Translations under genes and position numbers: made by a program
Notes under the pieces: model-generated
The model's database searches: none
What the model saw: only the letters and a program-made list of their open reading frames with translations
What the model was told of the DNA's origin: nothing
Assembly (NCBI GenBank): GCA_029256085.1
Contig: JAQSYP010000005.1
Coordinates: 124,001-188,000, forward strand
DNA from: Caryophanales bacterium
Lineage (GTDB): Bacteria > Bacillota > Bacilli > CAJFEE01
DNA: 64,000 nucleotides
Direction: 5' to 3'
Shown: one piece after another, positions 43,923 through 54,964 of the stretch
Layout: the number at the start of each line of letters is the position of its first letter
Position numbering within the stretch: position 1 is the first letter of the stretch

Positions 43923-45942
43923 GTTTGTTAATGACCCAATGTTAGAAGCATATATTTTTGAAACTTCTCAACAAGTCGAACTACTAGAACAGTCAGTTAT
44001 TAATGCAGAAAATAACGGTTCATATTCTCCAACAATTGTAAACGAAATATTCCGTATTATGCATACAATTAAAGGCTCATCAGCAATGATGCTTTTTAAC
44101 AATATTTCAACAGTTGCGCATCACACCGAAGATCTTTTCTATTTCCTTAGAGAAAATAAACCAGAACAAGTTGATGCCTCGAAACTTTGTGACTTAGTTC
44201 TTGAAGGAATTGACTTTGTAAAGCTAGAACTTGAAAAAATCAAAAACGGTGATCAACCTGATGGTAATGAAGAGCAACTTCTAGTTAAGCTTAAAGAGCA
44301 CTTAGTTGAACTTAAAGAAGTCAATGGGGTTAGTAATGTAAGTGATAAAAATTCCAAAGCGACAAAAAAGCAATTTTATATAAGTCCTAATAAATCAATT
44401 GATAATTCAAATATTAATATTTTTAAAGTAAATGTCCGTTTCCAAAGTGATTGTGAAATGGAAAATATTAGAGCATATATGATAGTGCATAACCTGCAAG
44501 ATATCACGACGGATTTTCACTTCATTCCAAGCGATGTGACTGACAATAACGATAGTGCTGAAATCATAAAAAAAGATGGATTTACAGTTTACTTAAAAAC
44601 TGAAAAAACTGTTGAAGAGATGACCAAGTTTTTCGATCAGGTTGCATTTTTAGATAAATATGAATTAATTCAAATTCAAAATTCTGATGAATACGAGAAT
44701 AATAGAGAAAAAAGTAATTTAGTACAAGAGAAGCAGGAAGAATCAATTGAGAAGGAAGTACATTTTACTAGTTCTCAGCAAAGCAAAATTATAAGTGTAA
44801 ACGTCCAGAAACTAGACACATTAATGGATCTCGTTGGAGAGATGGTTATATCAGAGGCGATGGTAACTCAAAATCCAGATTTACGAGGATTAAATTTAGA
44901 TAATTTTCAAAAGGCGGCAAGGCAACTAAGAAAAATCACTAGTGAAATTCAAGACGTTGTAATGTCAATCCGAATGGTGCCGCTAGGACCAACATTCTTT
45001 AAGATGAACCGTATTGTCAGAGACATGAGTAAAAACTTAAGTAAAGACACGCGACTAGAGATAATCGGTGAAGACACAGAAGTAGACAAGAACATTATTG
45101 ATAACTTAGGTGACCCGTTAATGCACTTAGTTCGAAATTCTCTTGATCACGGTATTGAGTCTGCTGACGAACGTGTGAAAAAAGGAAAGCCAAGAGAAGG
45201 AACGATTACTTTAGAAGCTCGAAATGCTGGAAGCGAAGTTCTTGTGATTATTAAAGATGACGGTAAAGGCTTGAACAAAGAGAAGATCCTTGCGAAGGCT
45301 ATGGAGAATGGGTTGCTTACAAAACCAGCTGAAGAAATGGTTGATCGCGAGATTTTTAATTTAATATTCTTACCAGGTTTTTCTACAAAAGAAGCTGTGA
45401 CTGAGTATTCAGGTCGTGGCGTAGGAATGGATGTTGTAACAAAAAATATTGAGGCTGTTGGTGGCTCAATTCATGTAGAAAGCATAGAAAATGAAGGTTC
45501 TACTTTTACGATTAAAATTCCACTAACACTTGCAATAATAGATGGAATGAATATAAAGGTCGGAGAATCTAGATATACACTTCCGATAACATCAATCAAA
45601 GAATCGTTTAGACCAAAGGAAGACGAAGTATTTAAAGATCCGAGTGGTAATGAAATGATAATGATAAGAGGTGGATGTTATCCGGTTCGTAGGCTGAATG
45701 AGTTTTATAAAGTAAAAACTGACATTACTGACCTACATAAAGGTATTTTAATAATGGTTGAGCATGAACATAGAGCTACTTGTTTGTTCGTTGACGAACT
45801 AATAGGGGAGCAACAAGTAGTGGTAAAGGCATTGCCTGATTATATTAAAAAAATTAAGAAAATCCAAGGGGTTGCAGGATGCACGCTACTTGGAGATGGA
45901 AGTATTAGTTTAATTTTAGATGTTGATGGCTTAACACAGTAA
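43915..45942 (+). CDS. cheA: Chemotaxis histidine kinase CheA (module 2)
   Basis: This 675-residue paralogue of the module 1 CheA has the same order: P1 (His50 in MHTIKGSSAMM), P2-like, P3 (SVNVQKLDTLMDLVGEMV), P4 (LMHLVRNSLDHGIE, GKGL, GRGVGMDVV) and P5. I choose TTG 43915, which has GGAGGTGG upstream and aligns with the module 1 start. A longer reading from 43885 would extend into the tetR 3' end. The shared P2 DNN-S-EIIKK region suggests that both kinases dock the same CheY/CheB. The CheW gene follows after 20 bases. Confidence 0.93.
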   Translation: MSEFVNDPMLEAYIFETSQQVELLEQSVINAENNGSYSPTIVNEIFRIMHTIKGSSAMMLFNNISTVAHHTEDLFYFLRENKPEQVDASKLCDLVLEGIDFVKLELEKIKNGDQPDGNEEQLLVKLKEHLVELKEVNGVSNVSDKNSKATKKQFYISPNKSIDNSNINIFKVNVRFQSDCEMENIRAYMIVHNLQDITTDFHFIPSDVTDNNDSAEIIKKDGFTVYLKTEKTVEEMTKFFDQVAFLDKYELIQIQNSDEYENNREKSNLVQEKQEESIEKEVHFTSSQQSKIISVNVQKLDTLMDLVGEMVISEAMVTQNPDLRGLNLDNFQKAARQLRKITSEIQDVVMSIRMVPLGPTFFKMNRIVRDMSKNLSKDTRLEIIGEDTEVDKNIIDNLGDPLMHLVRNSLDHGIESADERVKKGKPREGTITLEARNAGSEVLVIIKDDGKGLNKEKILAKAMENGLLTKPAEEMVDREIFNLIFLPGFSTKEAVTEYSGRGVGMDVVTKNIEAVGGSIHVESIENEGSTFTIKIPLTLAIIDGMNIKVGESRYTLPITSIKESFRPKEDEVFKDPSGNEMIMIRGGCYPVRRLNEFYKVKTDITDLHKGILIMVEHEHRATCLFVDELIGEQQVVVKALPDYIKKIKKIQGVAGCTLLGDGSISLILDVDGLTQ

Positions 45943-45962
45943 TTTGTAGGAGGAGGAGAAAG

Positions 45963-46457
45963 ATGTCAGAAGTAACTAATGATATATTAGTAGATCAAGA
46001 AGAAGATACGCAAAAAGGTAAGTTTTTGACATTCATACTTGGTAATGAAAGTTATGGACTTGAAATTAAATTTGTAACTGAAATAATTGGCATTCAAGCA
46101 ATAACAGTTGTACCAGAACTTCCAGATTATATAAAAGGAATAATTAATCTGAGAGGCAAAATTATACCTGTAATGGATGTAAGATTAAGATTTAAAAAGC
46201 CTGAAATTGAATACAACGACAGAACATGTGTAATTGTAATTGAAATAAGAGGCGTTTCTATTGGGATGATAGTTGATAGCGTTTCTGAAGTACTAGTGAT
46301 TCCTGATACTGAAATTGTACAACCACCAGAAATGGGTAAGGGAAGCAACAAATACATTAAAGGAATAGGTAAAGTAGATAATGAAGTAAAACTATTACTA
46401 GATTGCGTAAAGTTATTAAATGATGAAGAAACAGAAAATCTAGGAAACTTACAATAA
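45963..46457 (+). CDS. cheW: Adaptor protein CheW (module 2)
   Basis: This 164-residue intact CheW has KGKFLTFILGNESYGLEI, VPELPDYIKGIINLRGKIIPVMDVRLRFKK and GMIVDSVSEVLVI. It differs from the module 1 copy mainly near the ends. ATG start with GGAGGAGGAG upstream. It lies between cheA and mcp in the same order as module 1. It is the template for judging the deletion in the broken cheW at 57533. Confidence 0.95.
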   Translation: MSEVTNDILVDQEEDTQKGKFLTFILGNESYGLEIKFVTEIIGIQAITVVPELPDYIKGIINLRGKIIPVMDVRLRFKKPEIEYNDRTCVIVIEIRGVSIGMIVDSVSEVLVIPDTEIVQPPEMGKGSNKYIKGIGKVDNEVKLLLDCVKLLNDEETENLGNLQ

Positions 46458-46473
46458 TAAGGAGGAAACCTAA

Positions 46474-48192
46474 ATGTCTTGGTTTCGTAATTTAAAAATA
46501 AGAGTAAAATTAATTTCTTGCTTTATCGTACTTGCAATAATAACGGGTGTTGTAGGGTTTATAGGTATAAACTCAATGAGCACTATTAATAAGAATAGTG
46601 ATACTTTGTATAAAGGATATGCTGTACCAGCTTTAAACTTATCAAAAATCCAAACAGGGTTGCAAAATGTTCGTGCCAATCATCTACTTGCACTCTATGA
46701 TAATAGTAATGCAAATCTACAAACAAGAATTGATGAAATACAAAAAAATGTTGATTCAAATAATGAATTATTAAAAAAATATGAGACAACTATTACAGAA
46801 GAAGAAGATCAAGCTTTATATAATAAGGTAATGGAAAGTTTAGATACGTATAGAAATGAGCGTAATAAGAACTTCGATTTAATAAAAGCAGGTAAGAATG
46901 CTCAAGCATTAGCAGAGTTAGCTCCAGTTACTGATGCTCGAGTAAAGCTAGATGAAAATCTTCAAACTTTAATTGAGTATAATAACACGCAGGCTTCAAA
47001 CTATTTAAAAACAAGCAACGAGGATTTCAAGTCTCAAACAACAATAATGATTTCTGTAATTGCAATAGGTATTATTTTAGCTATTGTGCTTGGTTTTATA
47101 GTAGCTAGTATAATTAGTAAACCTATTAATAGTTTAGTAGGTGTTGCAAATAAAATAGCAGATGGTGACCTAGACGTAGAAGTAGACGTCGATTCAAAAG
47201 ATGAGGTAGGAATATTAGGTCAAGCATTCCGTCGTATGACTAATAATATAAATGATGTAATGGTAAACATTAATTCAGCTTCAGAACAAGTAGCTTCAGG
47301 ATCTAAACAAGTTTCAGATTCAAGTATGGCTTTATCTCAAGGAGCAACAGAACAGGCAAGCTCGATTGAACAACTAACAGTATCCATAGAAGAAATTTCA
47401 TCACAAACTAACAATAATGCTAAAAATGCAGCTCAAGCAAATGAATTAGCTGAAATGGCTAAGAAAGATGCAGTTCAAGGTAACGAACGTATGTCACAAA
47501 TGTTAAGTGCTATGGCAGACATTAACGAATCTTCTAGCAACATTTCAAAGATTATTAAAGTAATAGATGAGATTGCCTTCCAAACTAATATTCTAGCATT
47601 AAACGCTGCGGTTGAAGCAGCGCGCGCAGGTCAACACGGGAAAGGTTTCGCAGTAGTTGCTGAGGAAGTTCGTAACCTTGCTGCAAGAAGTGCAAATGCA
47701 GCTAAAGAAACAACTACAATGATTGAAGGATCAATCAAAAAAGTTGAAGATGGGACAAAAATCGCGAACGAAACTGCACAAGCATTGAATATGATAGTAG
47801 ATGGAGTAACAAAAGCAGCGACACTAGTAAACGATATTGCTGTAGCATCTAATGAACAAGCTTCAGGAATCTCGCAAATTACACAAGGAATTGCTCAAGT
47901 TTCAGAAGTAACTCAAACAAACTCAGCGACATCAGAAGAAAGCGCAGCAGCTAGTGAAGAACTTTCAAGTCAAGCTGAACTATTAAGTGAAATGGTTAGA
48001 AAATTTAAGTTAAAGCGTTCAAATAGTTCTTTCTCTAGAAAAGAAGATATAAATCCAGAAGTATTAAGAATGATAGAAAGAATGGGCAGTCAAGAAAAGC
48101 CAGTATCATACGTTGTAGATACTAAAAATCAAGTTGCATCATCAAAGACAATAGACTTAAGCTTAAGCGATAAAGATTTTGGTAAATACTAA
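46474..48192 (+). CDS. Methyl-accepting chemotaxis protein (module 2)
   Basis: This 572-residue receptor has the same build as module 1: helix 1, 4HB external domain ([23 protein letters not shown]), helix 2, HAMP, and a signalling hairpin with the same tip. The external domain diverges from the others, while the signalling domain is nearly the same as in the module 3 receptor. The tail is longer: [10 protein letters not shown] preceded by a linker of about 20 residues. AAGGAGG precedes the ATG. The ligand is unknown. A terminator and repeat B3 follow. Confidence 0.95.
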   Translation: MSWFRNLKIRVKLISCFIVLAIITGVVGFIGINSMSTINKNSDTLYKGYAVPALNLSKIQTGLQNVRANHLLALYDNSNANLQTRIDEIQKNVDSNNELLKKYETTITEEEDQALYNKVMESLDTYRNERNKNFDLIKAGKNAQALAELAPVTDARVKLDENLQTLIEYNNTQASNYLKTSNEDFKSQTTIMISVIAIGIILAIVLGFIVASIISKPINSLVGVANKIADGDLDVEVDVDSKDEVGILGQAFRRMTNNINDVMVNINSASEQVASGSKQVSDSSMALSQGATEQASSIEQLTVSIEEISSQTNNNAKNAAQANELAEMAKKDAVQGNERMSQMLSAMADINESSSNISKIIKVIDEIAFQTNILALNAAVEAARAGQHGKGFAVVAEEVRNLAARSANAAKETTTMIEGSIKKVEDGTKIANETAQALNMIVDGVTKAATLVNDIAVASNEQASGISQITQGIAQVSEVTQTNSATSEESAAASEELSSQAELLSEMVRKFKLKRSNSSFSRKEDINPEVLRMIERMGSQEKPVSYVVDTKNQVASSKTIDLSLSDKDFGKY

Positions 48193-48206
48193 GTATTCAA
48201 TATTGG

Positions 48207-48232
48207 AGAGAGTATCTATGATACTCTCTTTG
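48207..48232 (+). terminator. Terminator of module 2
   Basis: AGAGAGTAT pairs with ATACTCTCT (48207-48215 with 48221-48229, five-base loop), followed by TTTGATTT. The T run is moderate, so read-through into cheR is possible. Confidence 0.65.
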
Positions 48233-48235
48233 ATT

Positions 48236-48350
48236 TAGCTAATAAGAAAGTATAAACTACTGCGCAGTTCATACTTTCTTAACGCATAAGTGCAACTACG
48301 GCTCTGCCATCGCTTTAAAAAGCAATGGCAATCGCCAAGTTTTCTTTAAG
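48236..48350 (+). repeat. Family B structured repeat, copy B3
   Basis: It has the same layout as B1 and B2. The second stem here reads CCAT-CGCTTT/AAAGC-ATGG, where B2 has CCG/CGG. It sits directly before the cheR Shine-Dalgarno site, so in any transcript crossing it the element would form the cheR leader. Confidence 0.85.
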
Positions 48351-48363
48351 GTGAGGTGTTTTT

Positions 48364-49185
48364 GTGGCAGTTATTACGGATAAAGAATTTAAACAGCTAG
48401 CAGAATATATTGAGAAGAATTACGGGATTCATCTAAAGGATGAAAAGAAGACATTAGTTGCCGGAAGGTTACACAATGTTTTAGTTGAAAATAACTTTAA
48501 AACATTTTCGGAGTATTATGAATACCTTATTTCCGACAAGACAAACGAAGCCGTAACGACACTCATAAATAAAATAACAACAAATCACACCTTTTTTATG
48601 CGGGAAGTTGATCATTTCAATTATTTAAAAGATCATGTGCTACCTTATCTTCAAGATACTATCAAAGATAAAGACTTAAGAATCTGGAGTGCAGGATGTT
48701 CATCTGGGCAAGAACCATATACTTTAGCAATGATAGTAAACGACTTCTTTGGAAAAGAAAAAGTGTGGTGGGATACTAAAATACTAGCAACCGATATTTC
48801 TGATAGAGTTCTAGAAATAGCTAAAACTGGTGAATATCCAAATTCTGAAATATCAACAGTTCCTCCTATGTGGAAAACAAATTATTTTAAAAAGTTAAAT
48901 GAAGAAAAGAGTCAAGTGGTTACTAAAATACGTGATGAAGTAATTTTCCGGAAATTTAATTTAATGGAGAGAAGCTTTCCCTTCAAACGCAAATTTCACG
49001 TTATTTTCTGTAGAAACGTTATGATATATTTCGATAATAAAACTAAAGATGAGTTAGTAAACAAGTACTATGATAATTTGGAACCAGGTGGATATTTATT
49101 TATTGGACATTCTGAATCGCTTAATCGTGAGACAACAAAATTTAAATATATTATGCCAGCGGTTTATCGCAAAGAAATAAGATAA
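48364..49185 (+). CDS. cheR: Chemoreceptor methyltransferase CheR
   Basis: This 273-residue protein has an N-terminal helical CheR_N domain (about residues 5-70) and a SAM-dependent methyltransferase domain with IWSAGCSSGQEPYTLAM (SAM loop), LATDISDRVLEIAKTG and IFCRNVMIYFDNKTK. It transfers methyl groups to receptor glutamates. GTG start with AGGTGAGG about eight bases upstream. It is the first gene of the shared block cheR-cheB-cheD-kinase-receiver-cheY. The only CheR in the window, so it presumably serves all three receptors. Confidence 0.95.
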   Translation: MAVITDKEFKQLAEYIEKNYGIHLKDEKKTLVAGRLHNVLVENNFKTFSEYYEYLISDKTNEAVTTLINKITTNHTFFMREVDHFNYLKDHVLPYLQDTIKDKDLRIWSAGCSSGQEPYTLAMIVNDFFGKEKVWWDTKILATDISDRVLEIAKTGEYPNSEISTVPPMWKTNYFKKLNEEKSQVVTKIRDEVIFRKFNLMERSFPFKRKFHVIFCRNVMIYFDNKTKDELVNKYYDNLEPGGYLFIGHSESLNRETTKFKYIMPAVYRKEIR

Positions 49186-49211
49186 TTACTTCAGAAAAAG
49201 AGTTGATTTAC

Positions 49212-50231
49212 ATGGTAACGAAAAAAATTAGAGTACTAGTTGTCGATGACAGTCATGTGTATAGAGAAGTTATTTCGAGGGGTATTTCTTCAAATCCACT
49301 TATCGAAGTTGTAGCTACAGCAAACGATCCTTTCGATGCTAGAGATAAAATTCTAAAATACAACCCAGATGTTATGACGTGCGATATTGAAATGCCAAAA
49401 ATGAATGGAATTGAATTTATTAAGAGGCTTCTACCACAATATCCAATACCAGTAATCATAGTAAGTTCTGTTAGTGAAGCAGTTCTAGATGCAATTAATG
49501 CAGGTGCTGTAGAGTTTGTTTCAAAACCAAATATGCAAAAAACAAAAAGTGTCGAAGATTTTTTACTAGAACTAATAGCGAAAATTAAAATTGCTTCTGA
49601 AGCAAGAATTATAAAAGAAAAAGTATTAAATAGTCATGTTAAACAAGAAACATTTGTTAAAACAAGTGAAAAAATTATTGCAATAGGATCGTCAACAGGT
49701 GGAACTGAAGCCCTAAACAGTATTTTGAAAAATCTTCCTAAAACGGTGCCAGGAATTGTTATAGTTCAACATATACCACCCGAATTCTCAAAAATGTTAG
49801 CAAACAGATTCGATCAGCAAACTCATTTTGAAGTAAAAGAAGCTGTAACAGGTGATATCGTTGAACCAGGAAAAGTGTTTATTGCGCCCGGTGACCAACA
49901 TATGAAGATTATTAAAGATGGGGACGTTTATAAACTTAGATGTTTCAATGGTGAAAAGGTCAATGGACATTGCCCATCTGTCGACGTACTTTTTGAATCG
50001 GTAGCAAAAGAAGTCGGTAATAAGGCAATTGGAGTCATCCTAACTGGAATGGGTTACGATGGGGCAAAAGGTTTATTACAGATGAGACGTAAAGGTGCAA
50101 GGACTATAGGTCAAAATGAAGCATCATCTGTAGTGTATGGCATGCCTAAAGCTGCATTTAATATTGGTGCAGTCGAAAGACAAGGAGCATTAGAAAATAT
50201 TCCTGGTTTAATAATACAATCCTTAAAATAG
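49212..50231 (+). CDS. cheB: Protein-glutamate methylesterase CheB
   Basis: This 339-residue protein has a receiver domain (VDDS near residue 12, Asp58 in CDIEMPKMNG, SSVSE, KP) and a C-terminal esterase domain with GSSTGGTEAL (catalytic Ser161), QHIPPEFS (His) and GMGYDGAKG (Asp). It demethylates and deamidates receptors; phosphorylation by CheA activates it. I choose ATG 49212 over a TTG at 49203; the Shine-Dalgarno is weak (AAAGAG). It follows cheR by 26 bases. Confidence 0.95.
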   Translation: MVTKKIRVLVVDDSHVYREVISRGISSNPLIEVVATANDPFDARDKILKYNPDVMTCDIEMPKMNGIEFIKRLLPQYPIPVIIVSSVSEAVLDAINAGAVEFVSKPNMQKTKSVEDFLLELIAKIKIASEARIIKEKVLNSHVKQETFVKTSEKIIAIGSSTGGTEALNSILKNLPKTVPGIVIVQHIPPEFSKMLANRFDQQTHFEVKEAVTGDIVEPGKVFIAPGDQHMKIIKDGDVYKLRCFNGEKVNGHCPSVDVLFESVAKEVGNKAIGVILTGMGYDGAKGLLQMRRKGARTIGQNEASSVVYGMPKAAFNIGAVERQGALENIPGLIIQSLK

Positions 50232-50244
50232 TTGGGGTAAATAT

Positions 50245-50715
50245 ATGGAAATAGTTATTGGACTAGGAGAAATAGCAACTTCTAATAATACTGAAGATGT
50301 CATAAAAACATATGCTTTGGCGTCTTGTGTTGGTGTTACTGTTTATTCCCCACTGAAAAAAGTAGGTGGAATGATTCATATAGTATTACCTAAACCTTTA
50401 GATAATCAAGTTGTAAACATTAAGCAAGGTTACTATGCTTCAACAGGAATCAGGGAACTTTTAAGGCAGATATCTTCAAAGTACGGATGTCTTAATAGTG
50501 AACTTGTAGTAAATATCTTTGGAGGCTCCTATTCAGAAGGTAGCAAAGATATATTTAAAGTAGGAAAGAGAAATCTAGAAGAAACTTATAAAGTGCTAGA
50601 CAGCATGAACATTAATTATACTTCTGTTGATGTTGGGGATATGTACAGTAGAACAATTCAACTAGAAATTAAAACAGGTAATGTCGAAATTACACGTCAA
50701 CCTATGAAGCTATAA
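50245..50715 (+). CDS. cheD: Chemoreceptor glutamine deamidase CheD
   Basis: This 156-residue protein has the CheD catalytic pair: Cys in [13 protein letters not shown] and His in [11 protein letters not shown], plus the later VNIFGGSY. CheD deamidates receptor glutamines; in B. subtilis it also forms a feedback loop with CheC. No cheC is present in the window. It lies 13 bases after cheB and 13 before the giant kinase. Confidence 0.94.
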   Translation: MEIVIGLGEIATSNNTEDVIKTYALASCVGVTVYSPLKKVGGMIHIVLPKPLDNQVVNIKQGYYASTGIRELLRQISSKYGCLNSELVVNIFGGSYSEGSKDIFKVGKRNLEETYKVLDSMNINYTSVDVGDMYSRTIQLEIKTGNVEITRQPMKL

Positions 50716-50728
50716 AGGAGAACTGTTA

Positions 50729-53700
50729 ATGATTAATAATCAGATTAATAATATGATGAATCCGTCTTCATTAACTATGATTCTATCTAGCATTGGTGAT
50801 GGTGTAATAGTTACTGATAATGATGGACGAATTATATTCATAAATCCTAAAGCTGTTGAGCTTACAAATTGGACTTTTGAAGAAGCTATTGGAAAAGAAT
50901 TTAGCAGTATTTTTGCAGTATATAATTTTGAAACAGAAGAAAAATGTTTAGATTCTGTAAAATGGGTGTTAGAGAACGACGTATCGACGGGCTTAGAAGA
51001 TAACTCAATTCTTATTACAAAGAATAATATAAAAAGATTCATTTCCGCTAACATTTCACCAATCAAAGAACTTAATGATCGAACAGCGGGTGTTGTAGTT
51101 GTTTTCCGTGATATTCATAAGATAAAGGAAATGGAAATAGCATTAAAAAATGAAGAGGAAAATTTTAAAAATATTTTTGACTCATCACCAGTGGGTATCA
51201 TAATTGTAGATAAAAATCATGTTATCCAAAAAACAAATGATACTGCATTAGAGTATGTTAATGGTAATAAAGATGAAGTTTTTAATCAGTTGTTTGGAAA
51301 TGGGATCGGATGTCAAAATAGTTTAGATGATGAGCGTGGATGTTCATTTGGTCGAAATTGCAAGGGATGCCAAATTAGGAATGCAATTTCGAAAGCAATT
51401 CATAAAGGGGTTTCGACTAAAAACTTAATCTTTTCAAAACTTATAAAACGCAGAAGTTCATTGAAGGAAATTTGGTTTAAAGCAAGTACAATTCCGAAAA
51501 TAATAGACGGCACAATTCATGTGATTGTTGTTTTAATAGATATAACTGAGAGTAAGATCGCAGAGCTTGAGATAACTCAGTCACGTGATTACTATCTCAG
51601 TATTCTTGAGAATTTTCCAAATATGACTTGGGTAACAGACAAGGCTGGATTGGTAGTGTATCTCGACAAAAGATGGACAAATTTTTCAGGAATACCATTT
51701 GAAGAAAGCCTTGGAAATGGTTGGTTGAATAATGCTCATCCTGATGATCAACGAGAAGTTATCAAAGTACATGAAGCTGCAATAAAAAATCAACAACCAT
51801 ACGAAATTGAAATTAGATTTTTGAATAAGGAAGGAACTTACCGTTGGTTCCATTGTATTAATCGTCCTCTTTACGATAAATCAAACAATTTTAATGGATT
51901 AATTGGTATGGGGTCAGACATTACAGATAAAAAGTTATTTCAAGAAGGATTAAATAGATATCAAATTTTATCTAAACGAACAAATGAATTAATTATTTTC
52001 TTCGATGCTAACGGTAAAATAGTAGATTGCAACGAGGCTGCTCTTCAAAAATACGAGTATACAAGAGAAGAATTCACAAAGCTTTATGCAAAAGATTTAA
52101 GAAAAGATACTACGTTAGTAGAAGACCATATGAGAAAGGCAATAACGGAAGGGTTGTTTGTTGAGACTGAACATATTTCTAAAAGCGGTAAAACCTTTCC
52201 TGTTGAATTAAGTTCACAAGGGGCTGAATTTGAAGGGAAGAAAGGGATTGTCAGTATCATTCGGGACATCACGGAAAGAAAACAAATTCAAAAATCAATT
52301 CAAGAACGTGAAGAAAAATTTAGGCAAATTTTTGAAAACTCAACTGATGGATTAGTGTTAATAGAACCACCTGATGCTGGCAATCTAGGGAAAATTATTG
52401 AAATCAATCAAAGTGCATGCAACATTTTTGGTTATACAAAAGAGGGTATTATTAAAAATAGTCCATACCACTTGGTAGAGATAAGCACCGCTAGTTCTGA
52501 AGAAAGTAATAATGTAGATAGTCAGAACAAATTTGAAACGAAATGTAGAACTAATGATAATAGAATTATAGATGTCGAGATTACTAATCATTTGTTTGAA
52601 TTGAATGGCAAAACAGTTGTATTGAAGATCGTACGAGATGTAACTGAAAAAAGGCAAACAGATGCAGTAATTATGGAAAATAAGTTGAAGTACCAGTCTT
52701 TATTTTTAAACATGAAAGATGGATTTGCATTATTTAAAATTATAAAAGATTTCGATGGAATGCCGGTTAATCTAGAATATTTAGAAGTAAATTCAGCGTA
52801 TGAAAAGATCTTTAACGTCATGTGGATAAACTTAACTGGTATGCTCCTATCAGAACACATTCCAAATGATAAAAAGAGATTACTAGAAATTATAAGAAAT
52901 TTATATAAAAAAGATAAAAAGCTTAGAAATCTAAATATAGGAGAATACTTCTCTGAAGATTTAGGAAAGTGGTTTTCTATATCAGCATATAAACCTGCAA
53001 TTGGGCACCTTGCAATGATAGTAAAAGATATTACGATAGAAAAATTAGCTCAATTTAAATTAAAGCAAAGTGAAGAGAAGTATCATTCACTATTTTTAAA
53101 TATGCATGGTGGCTTTGCATACTGTAAAGCAATAAAGGACTCTGATGGGATTTTAATTGATCTAGAGTTTGTCGAAGTAAATAAACCATTTGAGATGCTT
53201 ACAAAATTGAATAAAAATAAAATTATAGGTAGTACACTATTTGGTTTATTCCCAGATGTAAATGAGGTAAAAATCTATTTAACACTATGTGACGATATTG
53301 CCTCGAACCCAGGGGATAGAACAGAATTTGAAATGTACTTTAAAGAAAGTAAGATTTGGCAATCAGTTTCACTTTATAGTCCTGAGAAAAACTATATTGC
53401 ATTTATAATGCGTGATATAACAGAAAAGAAAATTTCAGAAATTAGTTTAAAACAGGCTAAGGAAGAAGCTGAATATGCTAACCGAGTAAAAAGTGAGTTC
53501 CTTGCAAACATGAGTCATGAGATCAGAACACCGCTAAACGGAATGATGGGTATGATAGATCTCACTCTTTTATCTGACTTAAACCCTGACCAACATGAGA
53601 ACTTGCAAACTGCTAAAACTTGTGCTAGCTCATTATTAAATGTAATTAATGATATATTAGATTTTTCCAAGCTTGAGGCTGGAAAACTTAAGTTCGAAAA

Positions 53701-54952
53701 TCTTGACTTTAATATTAAAAACTTAGTAGAAGAAACGATAAAGCTTCACTCTTATCGCGCACATGAGAAAGATATAGAGCTAAATTACTCACTATCATCA
53801 AGCGTTCCAACTTTCTTAAAAGGAGATCCAAATCGACTAGTTCAAATATTAAATAATTTATTAAATAACGCGATTAAGTTTACTGAGAAAGGCGAAGTTT
53901 CCTTTAAGGTTAGAAGGATACTTGAAACCAAGCAGAAAGACATCACCTTAGAATTTTCGATAACTGATACAGGTATTGGTATCTCTAAGAGTGATATGGA
54001 AAAATTATTCAAGAGCTTTAGTCAAGTAGATGGAACCTTTACAAGAAAAGTAGGGGGTACAGGATTAGGCCTAGCTATTTCTCGACAACTAACAGAAGCG
54101 ATGGGTGGAATTATAACAGTAGAAAGTAATGAAGGTATTGGAAGTACTTTTACTGTTGAAATTAGCTTTGATTTTGGAGAAGAATTAAGAATAGAAAATA
54201 GTAAAAATGAAATCATTCATAAAACAAACAACACAACAAGACCATATTCTATTTTAGTAGCAGAAGATGACCCGGTAAATCAACTAGTTATTAAGAGAAT
54301 GCTAGAGGAAAAGGGACATTATGTAATCATTGCTAATAATGGACTAGACGCATTAGAGTTATTTAAAATTGGCAACTTCGATCTAATATTAATGGATATC
54401 AACATGCCAGAAATGAATGGAATAGAGGCCACAAAAAAGATTCGTGATTTAGGTGGGAAAGGGCTGGAAATTCCAATCATCGCATTAACTGCATATGCTT
54501 TACTTGGAGATCGGGAGAAGTTTCTAGATAACTCAATGAACGAATATATTACTAAGCCGATAGATATGAATGAAATGTTTAGGATTATAAAAAAAGTAAT
54601 GAATCCAATAGATAAGAGCTTAAGTTTTAAAATTGGGGCGAATGGAGATATAGAACTAGTTAAAGTTAAGACTCACAATGTTGATAATCAATTTGATCCT
54701 AATAATATTAATGAACTTAATCTAATAATACTTGAACTAATGAGCATAATCCAATTTAGTCAACTAGAGGCAATTGAGATGTTAGTAAATAAAATTAAGA
54801 TTTTGGCAAATTCAATGGGTCTTGATGAAATAAAAAGTGCTGCGTTTAAAGCGGAGTTAGCAAGTAGAAGAGGGAATATAGATGAAACTATTAAATACTC
54901 CGTCAAAATTTATGAAGAATATAAGATATTAGAAAAAACAATTAATTTTTAA
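50729..54952 (+). CDS. Seven-PAS soluble hybrid histidine kinase (HK1)
   Basis: This 1407-residue protein has no membrane helix. Seven PAS/PAC units lie at roughly 15-135, 145-275, 285-405, 408-525, 530-650, 655-775 and 780-905. PAS2 holds a cysteine cluster (GIGCQNS...[14 protein letters not shown]). HisKA follows with [11 protein letters not shown] (His930), HATPase_c ([27 protein letters not shown]) and a receiver (AEDDPVNQ at 1178-1185, Asp1223 in [16 protein letters not shown]). The last 85 or so residues are helical and HPt-like but lack the His. It lies inside the cheR-cheB-cheD-cheY run. Phosphotransfer to the lone receiver at 54965 is plausible but needs an HPt. Paralogue at 59815. 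Confidence 0.93.
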   Translation: MINNQINNMMNPSSLTMILSSIGDGVIVTDNDGRIIFINPKAVELTNWTFEEAIGKEFSSIFAVYNFETEEKCLDSVKWVLENDVSTGLEDNSILITKNNIKRFISANISPIKELNDRTAGVVVVFRDIHKIKEMEIALKNEEENFKNIFDSSPVGIIIVDKNHVIQKTNDTALEYVNGNKDEVFNQLFGNGIGCQNSLDDERGCSFGRNCKGCQIRNAISKAIHKGVSTKNLIFSKLIKRRSSLKEIWFKASTIPKIIDGTIHVIVVLIDITESKIAELEITQSRDYYLSILENFPNMTWVTDKAGLVVYLDKRWTNFSGIPFEESLGNGWLNNAHPDDQREVIKVHEAAIKNQQPYEIEIRFLNKEGTYRWFHCINRPLYDKSNNFNGLIGMGSDITDKKLFQEGLNRYQILSKRTNELIIFFDANGKIVDCNEAALQKYEYTREEFTKLYAKDLRKDTTLVEDHMRKAITEGLFVETEHISKSGKTFPVELSSQGAEFEGKKGIVSIIRDITERKQIQKSIQEREEKFRQIFENSTDGLVLIEPPDAGNLGKIIEINQSACNIFGYTKEGIIKNSPYHLVEISTASSEESNNVDSQNKFETKCRTNDNRIIDVEITNHLFELNGKTVVLKIVRDVTEKRQTDAVIMENKLKYQSLFLNMKDGFALFKIIKDFDGMPVNLEYLEVNSAYEKIFNVMWINLTGMLLSEHIPNDKKRLLEIIRNLYKKDKKLRNLNIGEYFSEDLGKWFSISAYKPAIGHLAMIVKDITIEKLAQFKLKQSEEKYHSLFLNMHGGFAYCKAIKDSDGILIDLEFVEVNKPFEMLTKLNKNKIIGSTLFGLFPDVNEVKIYLTLCDDIASNPGDRTEFEMYFKESKIWQSVSLYSPEKNYIAFIMRDITEKKISEISLKQAKEEAEYANRVKSEFLANMSHEIRTPLNGMMGMIDLTLLSDLNPDQHENLQTAKTCASSLLNVINDILDFSKLEAGKLKFENLDFNIKNLVEETIKLHSYRAHEKDIELNYSLSSSVPTFLKGDPNRLVQILNNLLNNAIKFTEKGEVSFKVRRILETKQKDITLEFSITDTGIGISKSDMEKLFKSFSQVDGTFTRKVGGTGLGLAISRQLTEAMGGIITVESNEGIGSTFTVEISFDFGEELRIENSKNEIIHKTNNTTRPYSILVAEDDPVNQLVIKRMLEEKGHYVIIANNGLDALELFKIGNFDLILMDINMPEMNGIEATKKIRDLGGKGLEIPIIALTAYALLGDREKFLDNSMNEYITKPIDMNEMFRIIKKVMNPIDKSLSFKIGANGDIELVKVKTHNVDNQFDPNNINELNLIILELMSIIQFSQLEAIEMLVNKIKILANSMGLDEIKSAAFKAELASRRGNIDETIKYSVKIYEEYKILEKTINF

Positions 54953-54964
54953 AGGAGAATTGCT

